Below, one piece after another: positions 1 to 7,802 of a DNA stretch of 64,000 bases. The notes under the pieces were generated by a model that had not been told where the DNA came from, did no database searches, and saw only the letters and a program-made list of their open reading frames with translations. The stretch spans positions 1 through 64,000 of the forward strand of contig JACJYV010000011.1 in NCBI GenBank assembly GCA_020635905.1. The letters run 5' to 3'. Every line of letters begins with the position of its first letter. Positions within the stretch are counted from its first letter, which is position 1. This stretch comes from Bacteroidia bacterium (GTDB lineage Bacteria > Bacteroidota > Bacteroidia > J057 > JADKCL01). A program made the position numbers and the translations under genes.

Positions 1-121
1 ATTGATTTTGGGTAGTTTGAAGAAACAACCACCCTATTACAAAGAATGATTCTTTTTGAAGGTAATTTTGAAAGGAAAACAGCCATATTTTAGAAACCTC
101 TTTTATGATTTCTATTTGTGC

Positions 122-961
122 TTACTCAAAGTCGAATTTCCCATCCTCCAAAAGCCAACGCAGCTTGAAACCTTCAGGTTTGAGAAGCTCAATGCACCTG
201 CAAATTAAATCTTTCTCGTTTTGGGAGTATCCTGCATTATCAAATGAAATTCCATTGCAGGTTTTGTATTGGTCAACACAGGGAACAATTTTTAGATCAG
301 TCCCTACCTGGGGCAGAATCATTCTGGGAACCACTATTCTTTCTTTTTGAATTAAATCCAAATTGGGTGAGTCTTTGAACAACAAATCCATGGAAATTGC
401 CGGAAGAATTTCATTTGAAACATCTTCCAACCCTTTCCCTAACTTGCAAAAATACCATTCGCAGAAGGGGTCAGAGGGAGTTAGGCTATTTAGGCTAACG
501 GCAAAAATCTTACCATTATTCTTGTCTGCAAAAATGGCCCCTTGGATTAAAAAAGTTCCCTCTCCTCCAGGGATTTTGATTTCCAAAAATCCATTCTGCA
601 AATCAACAATAAATTCAGTCTCAGAATTTCCCGTTGCAGGACGGGCTTTTTCTCCCTCACTCTTCGGGAAATTCTCAGAAATCATCCATTCTTTGGCTCC
701 ATTTTCCTTAAGCAAAAAAGGGATTTCAGAAAAATGTGATTTCCTTAAACTGAAGTGATTAAAATAATCCACCACAGTATTGAATTCCATCTCGGGAAGA
801 CGATCATAAACTTCAATCGTATTAGGAGCGTTATTGTTGACCGTTTCTTCGAAAGAATCAACTTTGGACTCCTGTTCCTCATTCTTTTTGGGGTCAGTAT
901 TGCAGCTTTCAAAAAAGAAGAAGAAAGTCAGAATTAACAGAAATGCTCTTTGTACTTTCAT
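122..961 (-). CDS. Predicted lipoprotein of unknown function
   Basis: A 279-residue protein whose N-terminus is a short basic start, a phenylalanine-rich hydrophobic stretch and a lipobox ending FFESC at about residue 20, so it should be lipidated and membrane anchored. The acidic linker after the cysteine (about 21-45) is typical of Bacteroidota lipoproteins. The rest shows no catalytic motif that I recognise. Its ATG lies in an ATGA overlap with the stop of the upstream gene (958-2700), so the two are probably translationally coupled and act together. Six cysteines sit in the mature part, several near the C-terminus, and may form disulfides. Function is unknown. Confidence 0.75.
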   Translation of the reverse strand: MKVQRAFLLILTFFFFFESCNTDPKKNEEQESKVDSFEETVNNNAPNTIEVYDRLPEMEFNTVVDYFNHFSLRKSHFSEIPFLLKENGAKEWMISENFPKSEGEKARPATGNSETEFIVDLQNGFLEIKIPGGEGTFLIQGAIFADKNNGKIFAVSLNSLTPSDPFCEWYFCKLGKGLEDVSNEILPAISMDLLFKDSPNLDLIQKERIVVPRMILPQVGTDLKIVPCVDQYKTCNGISFDNAGYSQNEKDLICRCIELLKPEGFKLRWLLEDGKFDFE

Positions 962-2700
962 TTTTCAGTTGTTTCAGGTGATTTTGCAGACATAGTCCAC
1001 TTTCCAATTGTCCATTTTTTCACTTCCGCCCAATCGAAGAAATTTAATTCTCCCAGGTTTTTCTCAAAATTACCCTGTCCATTCGATTTTGCAAGGTTAT
1101 TCAATTCACTTAAAAGTGAGGCGTTATGGGATAATCTAACCTCAAATTCAGTTTTATTTTTCTTCCAAACATTTGCAAAATCGCCTGCACTTTGTCCATT
1201 AGCCAAATAACCTCCTGTGTACTTCAAACCATAGGGATCATTTATCAGCACTCCATCCTCTAAAACATCCACAACGAGAACAATGTGGCCACCATTAGTT
1301 AGCCAGGAGCTGCTCATAACCGCTTCTCCACTTTCAATCATGGGTTTGATTTTTTCCGTAAAGAATTCTTTTGTTGAGCCCGAATTTGTGTACTTGGCAT
1401 CCTCAATGTAATCTGTAAACATTTCTCCCAAAAGCATCAAGGGGCCAACGTGCTGATTTGGGGGTAGGGTTCCATCAGCCACCCAATATGTGTTTGAAGC
1501 CCAATAATCATCTCCCTTTATTTTCAGAATTTCAAACAGAAGATCTTCGAGTTGCATTTTTTTGAGTTCGACAACATCTCCTGAATGCCCATTGTCTTGT
1601 AAGATTCTGACGGCTGCTTCAATAATCCCAAAATCATCTCCCTTTGAAAGATACTTCAATTGCATCGCAAGGGTTGTGACATTACACATCGTGGTGCCGT
1701 TTATGGTTCCAGGAAATGAGGAAAAATGACCTTTTCCGGATGTTGAATTGTCCACTTGATCCTCGTATGAATATTCATCGTATGGCCCCTTCTGCGTTGA
1801 ACTTCCATTATTCAACATCCCCAATGCCTTGCTTTCTTCTCCCAGCCCAAATATGTCCCACAACTCCTTTTTGAGGTAGGTTTCGAGGTCGGTGTCATAT
1901 AATTCGCAGAATTTTTTCTTTAACTCCGCCGCTTGTGTGCCGCCCCCCTCGATCATGCCCAGGTGGGTGTAAATGCGCTCTTCGTCTGTATTCCAGCCCT
2001 GGCCCGCTTCAAATATTTCTCTGGCGATGCATTCATAGTCAGGACCGGATTGGGGCTTGTCTGGGTTGGATTCAGGCATTGGGACTTCTTCCTTTTGTTT
2101 GCCTCCCTTTCCTTCCAAAAGGGCTTTTTCAGTAAACTTTCCAGGGGCGATAAATTCATCAGGGACTTTAAGACCAATCGCTTCCTGATAGCATTTGATA
2201 ATCTTCGAAATCGCACAATCCGGGAAAGGCCCCTGCATGCCGTTCGCCTCCCAGCCTGTTTTGTCCGCTCCAAAGGATTGCCAATCATCCACAGTGAGGA
2301 AGCCGATCTCTTCCAGACGGTACATGAGGGCATATACATCTTTGGGGTCATTCACCTTGCCCAGGCCAACTTCCTGCCTAAAGAGGCCCTTTCCCTGAGC
2401 CTTTGCAACTGGTTTGGGCTTGACTTCTGGTTTGGGTGACGCAACCGAGTCCGTTTTGGCGGGATCAAAAGCAGGGAGGGTGTCTCTTCCTGTGTTTTGC
2501 AGACTATCCAATGGATGCATGGACAGACTGTCGGCCCCTTCGACTGCGCTGGCTGTGCCCAGGCTGTCATTGGGTGGCGGGGTAATGCTGTCGGCGGCCA
2601 CTTCGAAGGCAGGGGGTGCCTGGGTCTGGCCCAGGGTGTCGCCCTCCACCGTTTCCGGGGCAAGGGGATTCTTTTTTACGGGATCAGTTTGGTATTTCAT
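958..2700 (-). CDS. Modular PG-binding-like / annexin-like / C39-like peptidase protein, possible contractile-injection cargo
   Basis: A 580-residue protein without a signal peptide. Residues 1-105 are Pro/Ala/Asp-rich and disordered, with a PPAF motif like those of proteins associated with extracellular contractile injection systems (eCIS). Residues about 118-195 resemble a peptidoglycan-binding helical domain. Residues about 235-283 (NTDEERIYTHL, then DLETYLKKEL) match the pattern of an annexin-like repeat. Residues about 330-500 look like a C39-like cysteine peptidase: Cys339 in TTMCNVTT, His472 in GGHIVLVVD and Asp488 in INDPYG. The domain order is what I see; the eCIS link is inference, since no tube, sheath or baseplate gene is in the window. 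It is first in a two-gene unit with the lipoprotein, which could be an immunity or anchoring partner. Confidence 0.6.
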   Translation of the reverse strand: MKYQTDPVKKNPLAPETVEGDTLGQTQAPPAFEVAADSITPPPNDSLGTASAVEGADSLSMHPLDSLQNTGRDTLPAFDPAKTDSVASPKPEVKPKPVAKAQGKGLFRQEVGLGKVNDPKDVYALMYRLEEIGFLTVDDWQSFGADKTGWEANGMQGPFPDCAISKIIKCYQEAIGLKVPDEFIAPGKFTEKALLEGKGGKQKEEVPMPESNPDKPQSGPDYECIAREIFEAGQGWNTDEERIYTHLGMIEGGGTQAAELKKKFCELYDTDLETYLKKELWDIFGLGEESKALGMLNNGSSTQKGPYDEYSYEDQVDNSTSGKGHFSSFPGTINGTTMCNVTTLAMQLKYLSKGDDFGIIEAAVRILQDNGHSGDVVELKKMQLEDLLFEILKIKGDDYWASNTYWVADGTLPPNQHVGPLMLLGEMFTDYIEDAKYTNSGSTKEFFTEKIKPMIESGEAVMSSSWLTNGGHIVLVVDVLEDGVLINDPYGLKYTGGYLANGQSAGDFANVWKKNKTEFEVRLSHNASLLSELNNLAKSNGQGNFEKNLGELNFFDWAEVKKWTIGKWTMSAKSPETTEK

Positions 2701-2927
2701 CTCTTTTACGGTTTTGGTTGCACATTATTCCGTTGTCTCCTGCCCCGGACAAGCCGGGGACAGGTGTTACAACGGTTTAGGTTCGTGCGTCTGGCAGTTG
2801 ACAAAAAGAACGGGTCAGTTATATGGGTCAAAAAACGGTTAATTCGGTCATGGAGGTGATTCCCCCTCTCCCAAAAATCGGGAGAGAGGTTTGAAAAGAA
2901 TCAAAAATCACCCTCAAAAACACTACT

Positions 2928-3010
2928 GTTGGTTGCCCACGAGGCCGCCCACGTGGTTAGAAGTTAGAAAAACGTGGTCGGGGCTAAGCCTCATGGGTCC
3001 GACAACCAAC
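2928..3010. repeat. Imperfect inverted repeat with GTTGGTTG/CAACCAAC ends
   Basis: The arms GTTGGTTG (2928-2935) and CAACCAAC (3003-3010) are exact complements. Inside them CCCACGAGGC (2936-2945) pairs with GCCTCATGGG (2988-2997) with one mismatch. GTTGGTTG recurs in direct orientation at 3228-3235, so the next hairpin is bracketed by related octamers. It could be an integron attC-like site, a MITE or a REP element; the sequence alone does not decide. Confidence 0.6.
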
Positions 3011-3050
3011 TAATATGCATTCCGCATTACCTGGCTAAAGGTGTAGTGCG

Positions 3051-3204
3051 GTTTCCAGCGGCCCGCAAGGCTACCCAGACAACGAAGGGGCGGCTTCGAA
3101 GCTGAGCGTGCGGGGCTTTTGGCATAACCAGAAATTTTGGTAAATTTCTGTGCGATTTTGTTCATGCCTTTTGCCCCGCGCCTTACGGGCCTGTCCTTTG
3201 GAAC
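3051..3204. repeat. Large cruciform-forming imperfect palindrome (attC-like or MITE)
   Basis: Nested complementary arms share one centre. CAGAAATTT (3129-3137) and AAATTTCTG (3142-3150) flank a 4-base loop. GCGGGGC-TTTT-GGCATAAC (3110-3128) pairs with 3160-3179 around a symmetrical T4/T4 bulge. GGCCCGCAAGGC (3060-3071) pairs with GCCTTACGGGCC (3180-3191). GTTTCCA at 3051 pairs roughly with TGGAAC near 3199. The left arm carries an extra lateral palindrome GCTTCGAAGC (3093-3102). Extrahelical bulges in a long imperfect hairpin are a feature of integron attC sites, but I could not identify clear core boxes. Confidence 0.6.
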
Positions 3205-3408
3205 ATCCAAGAGGACGTTATTTCAATGTTGGTTGATTGATTGAGAAATTCCCAAAAGGGAACCCGAGATGGATTGTTCTTTACTGTCGATAAAAGAATA
3301 TGTTATAAAGGTGGGGAGGATATAAAAAGAAGTAAAACCAAAAAATTGCAAAAATTACCTTTATGGAAAGGCATAATTCTTTAAATTGAAAACATCTATT
3401 TTTCTAAA

Positions 3409-4908
3409 ATGACTAAAAACACGGACGAACTATTTGATTTAATCAAATCATTATCTGTTAAAGAGAGGATTTGGGTACGTCAATATTCATCACTCCGTGG
3501 ACCAGAAACAAATTATATAAAGCTATTTAATTATTTGGAGCAGGTTGAATGCTATGATGAAACATTGCTTATTTCTTACTTTAATGGAGAAAAATTTCTT
3601 AACAATTTAAGTAAAGCGAAGAAATATCTATATGATGCAATTTTGGAATCTCTTTCCCTTTTTTCATTTGACGAGGAGGTTGAGGCCATAAGATTTATTA
3701 GGCGTGCGAATATTGCAGCTGATAAGCGACTTTTTCACAAGGCATTTAAATTGGTGGGAAGGGGCAAGGAAAAATTGCAATCTCTTGAATTATTTGGAGA
3801 ATTATTAGCCCTTCTTGAATTTGAAAGGAATTTAATAACCTGGCATCCAAGTTTTCCTACCACTTACAAAAGGGAACTATTAAACAAAAACCAGAATGAA
3901 GATTCTGTTACTGCTGAAAGGTTTGAAAACTATCGGCTAAATCGAGTTTTATTTGATAAATATTATTACGAATCGAAAATAAGGGTTTTAGAAAATGGGA
4001 GTATTAGTGCTTCTTTCCTAAAGGAAGCCAATTTGGAATTATCCAATCCATGTTTAGACCCAATTTCTGTAAGAGCAAAATTATTTAACTTCAAACTAAA
4101 AAGATGGATATTAGACCTCTCTGGTGATTTTTTAGGATCAATAAAAATCAGTGGGCAAATTCTGGAAATTTTTGAAAAAAACGAATTTTTGAAACGGAGT
4201 TTTGGACCATTTTATATTCAAGAAATTCATCATTTATGCTTATTGAATATCCAAATTGAAAATAAAGATCAAGCTTTAAAGTTGCTTTTTTTTATGGAAA
4301 AGGAAGTTTCTTTAAAGTCTTCCATAATGGACCAAATTCTGCTTCTTGAACTTTTTCTGGTATTTTCCATCGTTTTTTCAGATCAAATTATTCGGTCAAA
4401 GGCAATTTCATATAGTACTGTTTTTCAGGAAGGGCTTTTTAGCTCTTCGACGTTTGATACTTTCGGCATCCATGCATTTTTAAGAGTATATTTCTTCTTG
4501 GGAAAAATTCACTTTGAGTCAGAACAATTTTCATTGGCGAAATTCTGGTCAGGAAAAATATTCAATTTCCCATCATTGCAAATTGGGTTGAATATTCAGG
4601 GTGTTGGAAGATTGATTTATATGCTTTCTCTTTACAAATTAGGGGATTATGATGGGGTTGAGATTTGTTCAAGGCAAATAAATAAATTTCTAAAAAAAGG
4701 TAATAGGAATGAGGTTTCCCTGTGCGTTTTTGATTTTATCATCAAATCCTTAAAGCTTGATTCTCCTGATAAATTCCCTTTATTGCTTAAAAAAGTAAAC
4801 GATAGACTAATTACCCTAAAACGGCTTGAGGAAAATAAAGAAATTTACATGCTTTTTGATTTTCAAAAATGGGTAGAAAAAGAAATAGAGATTATCCGCC
4901 CCCAATGA
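3409..4908 (+). CDS. Conserved Bacteroidota alpha-helical protein of unknown function
   Basis: A 499-residue, AT-rich gene for a protein with no signal peptide and no membrane segment. The N-terminal pattern (DLIKSLSVKERIWVRQYSSL, then a Y-x-K-L-F-N-Y-L stretch and KAKKYLYDAILESLSLF) resembles a Bacteroidota family of TPR-like helical proteins I know only as hypothetical. The remainder is a regular succession of amphipathic helices, consistent with a helical-repeat scaffold. I see no catalytic motif. The 3' end overlaps the convergent small gene at 4892 by 17 bases. Base composition matches the defence island downstream, so it may belong to the same acquired segment. Confidence 0.7.
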   Translation: MTKNTDELFDLIKSLSVKERIWVRQYSSLRGPETNYIKLFNYLEQVECYDETLLISYFNGEKFLNNLSKAKKYLYDAILESLSLFSFDEEVEAIRFIRRANIAADKRLFHKAFKLVGRGKEKLQSLELFGELLALLEFERNLITWHPSFPTTYKRELLNKNQNEDSVTAERFENYRLNRVLFDKYYYESKIRVLENGSISASFLKEANLELSNPCLDPISVRAKLFNFKLKRWILDLSGDFLGSIKISGQILEIFEKNEFLKRSFGPFYIQEIHHLCLLNIQIENKDQALKLLFFMEKEVSLKSSIMDQILLLELFLVFSIVFSDQIIRSKAISYSTVFQEGLFSSSTFDTFGIHAFLRVYFFLGKIHFESEQFSLAKFWSGKIFNFPSLQIGLNIQGVGRLIYMLSLYKLGDYDGVEICSRQINKFLKKGNRNEVSLCVFDFIIKSLKLDSPDKFPLLLKKVNDRLITLKRLEENKEIYMLFDFQKWVEKEIEIIRPQ

Positions 4909-5230
4909 TTGAAATTATTGAAATATTCCCCCCATACTCCACCCTAAAACTCATATCCCCATTTGGGTAAATTGCAATACAAGAAACCTTGCAATTTTTG
5001 TTGTAATACTCATTCAGCAATACCTGAAACGGGGTATTCAAAGGTGCCTGGGCTTCATACAGTACTCTGTACACGTAAGAAATGGGAATGGATGGTGGAG
5101 GGGTCTGCACCTGCTGCTGCGTGGGGCCTGAAACAGAGCCTGTGGAGGTGGTGGTCTGAGCCTGAAGGGAGATGGCTGCACAAAACAGAAAGCCAAACAA
5201 GCAAAGGGCCTTGCAAAGTAACTTTTTCAT
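4892..5230 (-). CDS. Small secreted protein of unknown function
   Basis: A 112-residue protein with a clear Sec signal peptide (KKLLCKALCLFGFLFCAAISLQAQ, cleavage expected after AQ or AQA-like site near residue 25). A Thr/Ser/Gln/Pro-rich linker follows, then a small domain (about 48-105) with two cysteines in NCKVSC and a glycine-rich end (IIGGG). No family is recognised. It runs convergently with the helical protein at 3409, overlapping its last 17 bases. The signal peptide and linker suggest a periplasmic or cell-surface location. Confidence 0.65.
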   Translation of the reverse strand: MKKLLCKALCLFGFLFCAAISLQAQTTTSTGSVSGPTQQQVQTPPPSIPISYVYRVLYEAQAPLNTPFQVLLNEYYNKNCKVSCIAIYPNGDMSFRVEYGGNISIISIIGGG

Positions 5231-5378
5231 CGGGTTGGTTTAAAATTTAAAATCGCATCCTCAATATCGGGATTTTTGCCGGGATGGGGAAATGATTTTG
5301 TGGGGTGGAATTAGGAGGATAGTTGGGCTTTGGAAATTCCTGGAATTGTCCGAAATTACTTGTGTAAAATTCAAACCC

Positions 5379-5630
5379 ATGCCGCGAAGTCTGGAAGATG
5401 TGATAAAGATTGCCCGTACGGGGGCCAGCATTGCGCTGGATGCGCGGGAATACTCCCTGGAAGACCTGTGCCAGATCGCTGGCGTATATGCCGCATTTTC
5501 ATCAATTCGCAATGAACCCCATCTGGGGATCAACTTCCATTCTCACCTGAGTCTGGATGATCTTGAATCCATCGCCCAAGCCGGAAAAGGCAAAGTTTTG
5601 TTTTCAACTCTCAACCAAACCCCCAATTGA
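5379..5630 (+). CDS. Small repeat protein A (tandem paralogue, with OLD nuclease)
   Basis: An 83-residue protein. I chose the ATG at 5379 (MPRSLEDVIKIA) rather than an upstream in-frame ATG at 5292 because this start aligns exactly with its paralogue immediately downstream (MARSVEDLIRIA). Three imperfect units of the form S-x-[ED]-D-[LV]-x-x-I-A are visible, beginning near residues 4, 26 and 55; the third reads LSLDDLESIAQAGKGKVLF. Each unit suggests one helix followed by one strand. It ends one base before the next gene's ATG and 245 bases before an OLD-family nuclease gene on the same strand, so the three probably form one operon. Function is unknown. Confidence 0.6.
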   Translation: MPRSLEDVIKIARTGASIALDAREYSLEDLCQIAGVYAAFSSIRNEPHLGINFHSHLSLDDLESIAQAGKGKVLFSTLNQTPN

Positions 5631-5631
5631 A

Positions 5632-5856
5632 ATGGCAAGAAGCGTAGAAGACCTCATTCGTATCGCCCATTCGGGTGCATCATTCATCGTGGACGGTCGG
5701 CAATACGTACCCGCCGAAATGATCCGCGTGGCTGCCGAATGCAAAATCGGCGGTGGCAGATTTGAAATGTTGCATACCGCGACCTACTCGACGGATGATC
5801 TGGTGAGGATCGCAGAGGCTGCGGGGGGACGGGTATTTTTTGCGCTGTTGGGGTGA
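5632..5856 (+). CDS. Small repeat protein B (tandem paralogue, with OLD nuclease)
   Basis: A 74-residue protein that starts one base after the stop of its paralogue (TGA-A-ATG), a spacing typical of translational coupling. It shares the opening [AP]RS[LV]ED[LV]I[KR]IA-x-x-GAS with the upstream protein and repeats the motif in its C-terminus (YSTDDLVRIAEAAGGRVFF). A strong GAGGAG Shine-Dalgarno for the following OLD nuclease begins at its stop codon. The pair looks like a tandem duplication that has diverged. A regulatory, antitoxin-like or sensor role for the adjacent nuclease is conceivable but is inference only. Confidence 0.65.
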   Translation: MARSVEDLIRIAHSGASFIVDGRQYVPAEMIRVAAECKIGGGRFEMLHTATYSTDDLVRIAEAAGGRVFFALLG

Positions 5857-5874
5857 GGAGGATAACCAAAAATA

Positions 5875-7776
5875 ATGATTGAGAAAATAACCATTGAAAA
5901 CTTCCGAGGCTTCAAGGAAAAGCAGGCTTTGGAACTGGCCAAGCCTGGAAGTATCACCTTTTTGGTTGGGCCAAATAATTCAGGGAAGTCGAATATTCCC
6001 AGGTTATTCTTAAATCTTTTTGGCAAAGCAACGATTCATCCAAACAAAATTTTCGATGGTTTTTTTGACAAGGATTTTTTTAGAAAACAAAAAGATAACC
6101 CTATAAAAATTGGCCTTGAATTTAGTCCGGAGCTTTGGAAGCATCTGGAAACCAAATCAAATTTTCCTGAGAAAGGAATAAAAAAATTTGATTTAAATTT
6201 TTTCGTCCGACCTGCGAACAAGGAAAAAAAACATTCAATAGACTACTGGTTTTCAATTAACAGTATCAGCTCTTTCCTGATAAATCAAAGAGGAAATCTT
6301 TCATTTAATCCTGAATTTGAATCAAATTTCAATGATAATGAGGATAATACCCAGAAAAGGAACCAAGAACTTGGTAAATTGATTGAAAAATCACTTCTAA
6401 TTTTTGAGTCAATCAGGAGTTGGGAAACTTCCTCGAAGACAAGTATTTCCGAGACCGGAAACAGTCTTGTCAAATGGTTAAATGAAAATGGAACGGAAAG
6501 CGCAGGGGAGGATTTAAAGAATAAAGTGTTTCAAACATTTAAAGAGTTCGGCCTCGAAGCACCGTTTAATGTGCATGGGGTTATTTCTGACAAAAATAGG
6601 GATGCCTATATAATATATGACTTTGATGGCCCTTTTTCCTTGGAAGATAGCGACCTTGGAACAGGATATAATATGGTATTTATTCTCTTGGCAGAATTAA
6701 TACGGAACAGTAAAAAAATAATTTTAATAGACGAAATCGAAAGCCACCTTCATCCTGGATTAATCAGACTGTTGATGAGGAAAATCCGGGAATTAGGGAA
6801 AAATGTCCAGTTTATTATTTCCACCCACTCTCCTTCAGTATTGTCTGAATTTCAGGAAGGAGACCAATTGATGAGGTTCCATAAGGAGGATATTCAATGT
6901 AAAATAACAAAAGCCAACCCCATGATTGGGAATGATTCCGAAATGGGGTTCCTAAAAAAAGGATTAGGCATAATTCCAGGAGATGCGCTTCTAACCAACT
7001 CAATAATTTGGGTTGAGGGGCCTACAGAATTATTGTGGATCAGAGGTTGGCTAAGAGCTTTTTTGCCACATTTCAAGAAAACTAAAGGCAAAAAGTCAAA
7101 CCTAATTGAGGGAATGCACTATTCCATCATGCTAACGGGTGGTAATCTAATCGAACGATATAAATTTGAGGACAAAAACCATGAAGTGGAGGAGCCCGAT
7201 GATCACTATATCCATGTATTAAGGGTAAATCCCAATGCGTTTGGAATAATTGACTCAGACCAACCTGTCGCGAACGGCAAAAAATGGAAAAGAACAATCA
7301 GAATTGCAGAGGAGTTGAATAAACTGAATCAGAATCACTCTATTGAGAGATTCAAAGAGGAATTCGTTAATGAGCCGATTAGTGAACAAAACCTTAATTC
7401 CATTCCAAACTTCATTCGTTTATCAGGTAGGGAATTAGAAAATTTTATTCACCCACAGCTACTAAAAGAGTTTCTTGAAAATAGGGCAAAAAGTTCGGGT
7501 TCAAAGATAAATATTCCCCAAAAACCTGAGTACAATGTTTTTAGCACCCAATTTCAAATAACGGAAATACTTGAAAAAAATGGCTTCAAAAATATCCCCG
7601 AATTTAGTTCCCTCAAGACGCCTCTTTCCGATTTTGTCTTTGATGAAATTGCCCCAATACACTTTGAAGACAAGCCCAAGGATATTTTACCACCTGATCC
7701 CCACATGTTACTCACCTTGAAGGAACATCTGACGAAGCTTTTGGAGTTTATTTATGATGTAAACTGGTTGGACTGA
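5875..7776 (+). CDS. OLD-family ATP-dependent endonuclease (AAA ATPase + TOPRIM)
   Basis: A 633-residue protein. Its N-terminal ABC-type ATPase has a Walker A GPNNSGKS at 32-39, a Walker B ending in ILIDEIES near 283-290, and an H-loop FIISTHSPS shortly after. The C-terminal TOPRIM nuclease has the glutamate of WVEGPTE near residue 381 and the metal-binding DSD near 460-462. This is the architecture of OLD nucleases, including the GajA subunit of Gabija. No UvrD-like GajB helicase lies beside it, so it is not a standard Gabija pair. It is preceded by GAGGAGGA at good spacing and by two small paralogous genes. The next gene is convergent, 26 bases away. Anti-phage function is inferred from family and context. 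Confidence 0.88.
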   Translation: MIEKITIENFRGFKEKQALELAKPGSITFLVGPNNSGKSNIPRLFLNLFGKATIHPNKIFDGFFDKDFFRKQKDNPIKIGLEFSPELWKHLETKSNFPEKGIKKFDLNFFVRPANKEKKHSIDYWFSINSISSFLINQRGNLSFNPEFESNFNDNEDNTQKRNQELGKLIEKSLLIFESIRSWETSSKTSISETGNSLVKWLNENGTESAGEDLKNKVFQTFKEFGLEAPFNVHGVISDKNRDAYIIYDFDGPFSLEDSDLGTGYNMVFILLAELIRNSKKIILIDEIESHLHPGLIRLLMRKIRELGKNVQFIISTHSPSVLSEFQEGDQLMRFHKEDIQCKITKANPMIGNDSEMGFLKKGLGIIPGDALLTNSIIWVEGPTELLWIRGWLRAFLPHFKKTKGKKSNLIEGMHYSIMLTGGNLIERYKFEDKNHEVEEPDDHYIHVLRVNPNAFGIIDSDQPVANGKKWKRTIRIAEELNKLNQNHSIERFKEEFVNEPISEQNLNSIPNFIRLSGRELENFIHPQLLKEFLENRAKSSGSKINIPQKPEYNVFSTQFQITEILEKNGFKNIPEFSSLKTPLSDFVFDEIAPIHFEDKPKDILPPDPHMLLTLKEHLTKLLEFIYDVNWLD

Positions 7777-7802
7777 TAAGAGTGATATTTCCTCTCCTCA
7801 AA

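Larger units (their letters stand above)
2701..3408. other. Intergenic region with large imperfect inverted repeats
   Basis: This 708-base gap has no convincing gene. It holds a GC hairpin at 2743-2759 in the leader of the minus-strand gene (CCCCGG/CCGGGG), then two complex inverted-repeat structures listed separately (2928-3010 and 3051-3204). From about 3240 the sequence becomes AT-rich and presumably contains the promoter of the plus-strand gene at 3409. A 66-codon minus-strand reading frame across 3010-3210 lies entirely in the hairpin and is probably not a gene. Confidence 0.6.

Noticed and set aside
3010..3210. 66-codon minus-strand frame in the intergenic hairpin
   Set aside because: It lies wholly inside the imperfect palindrome and its composition follows the repeat arms.
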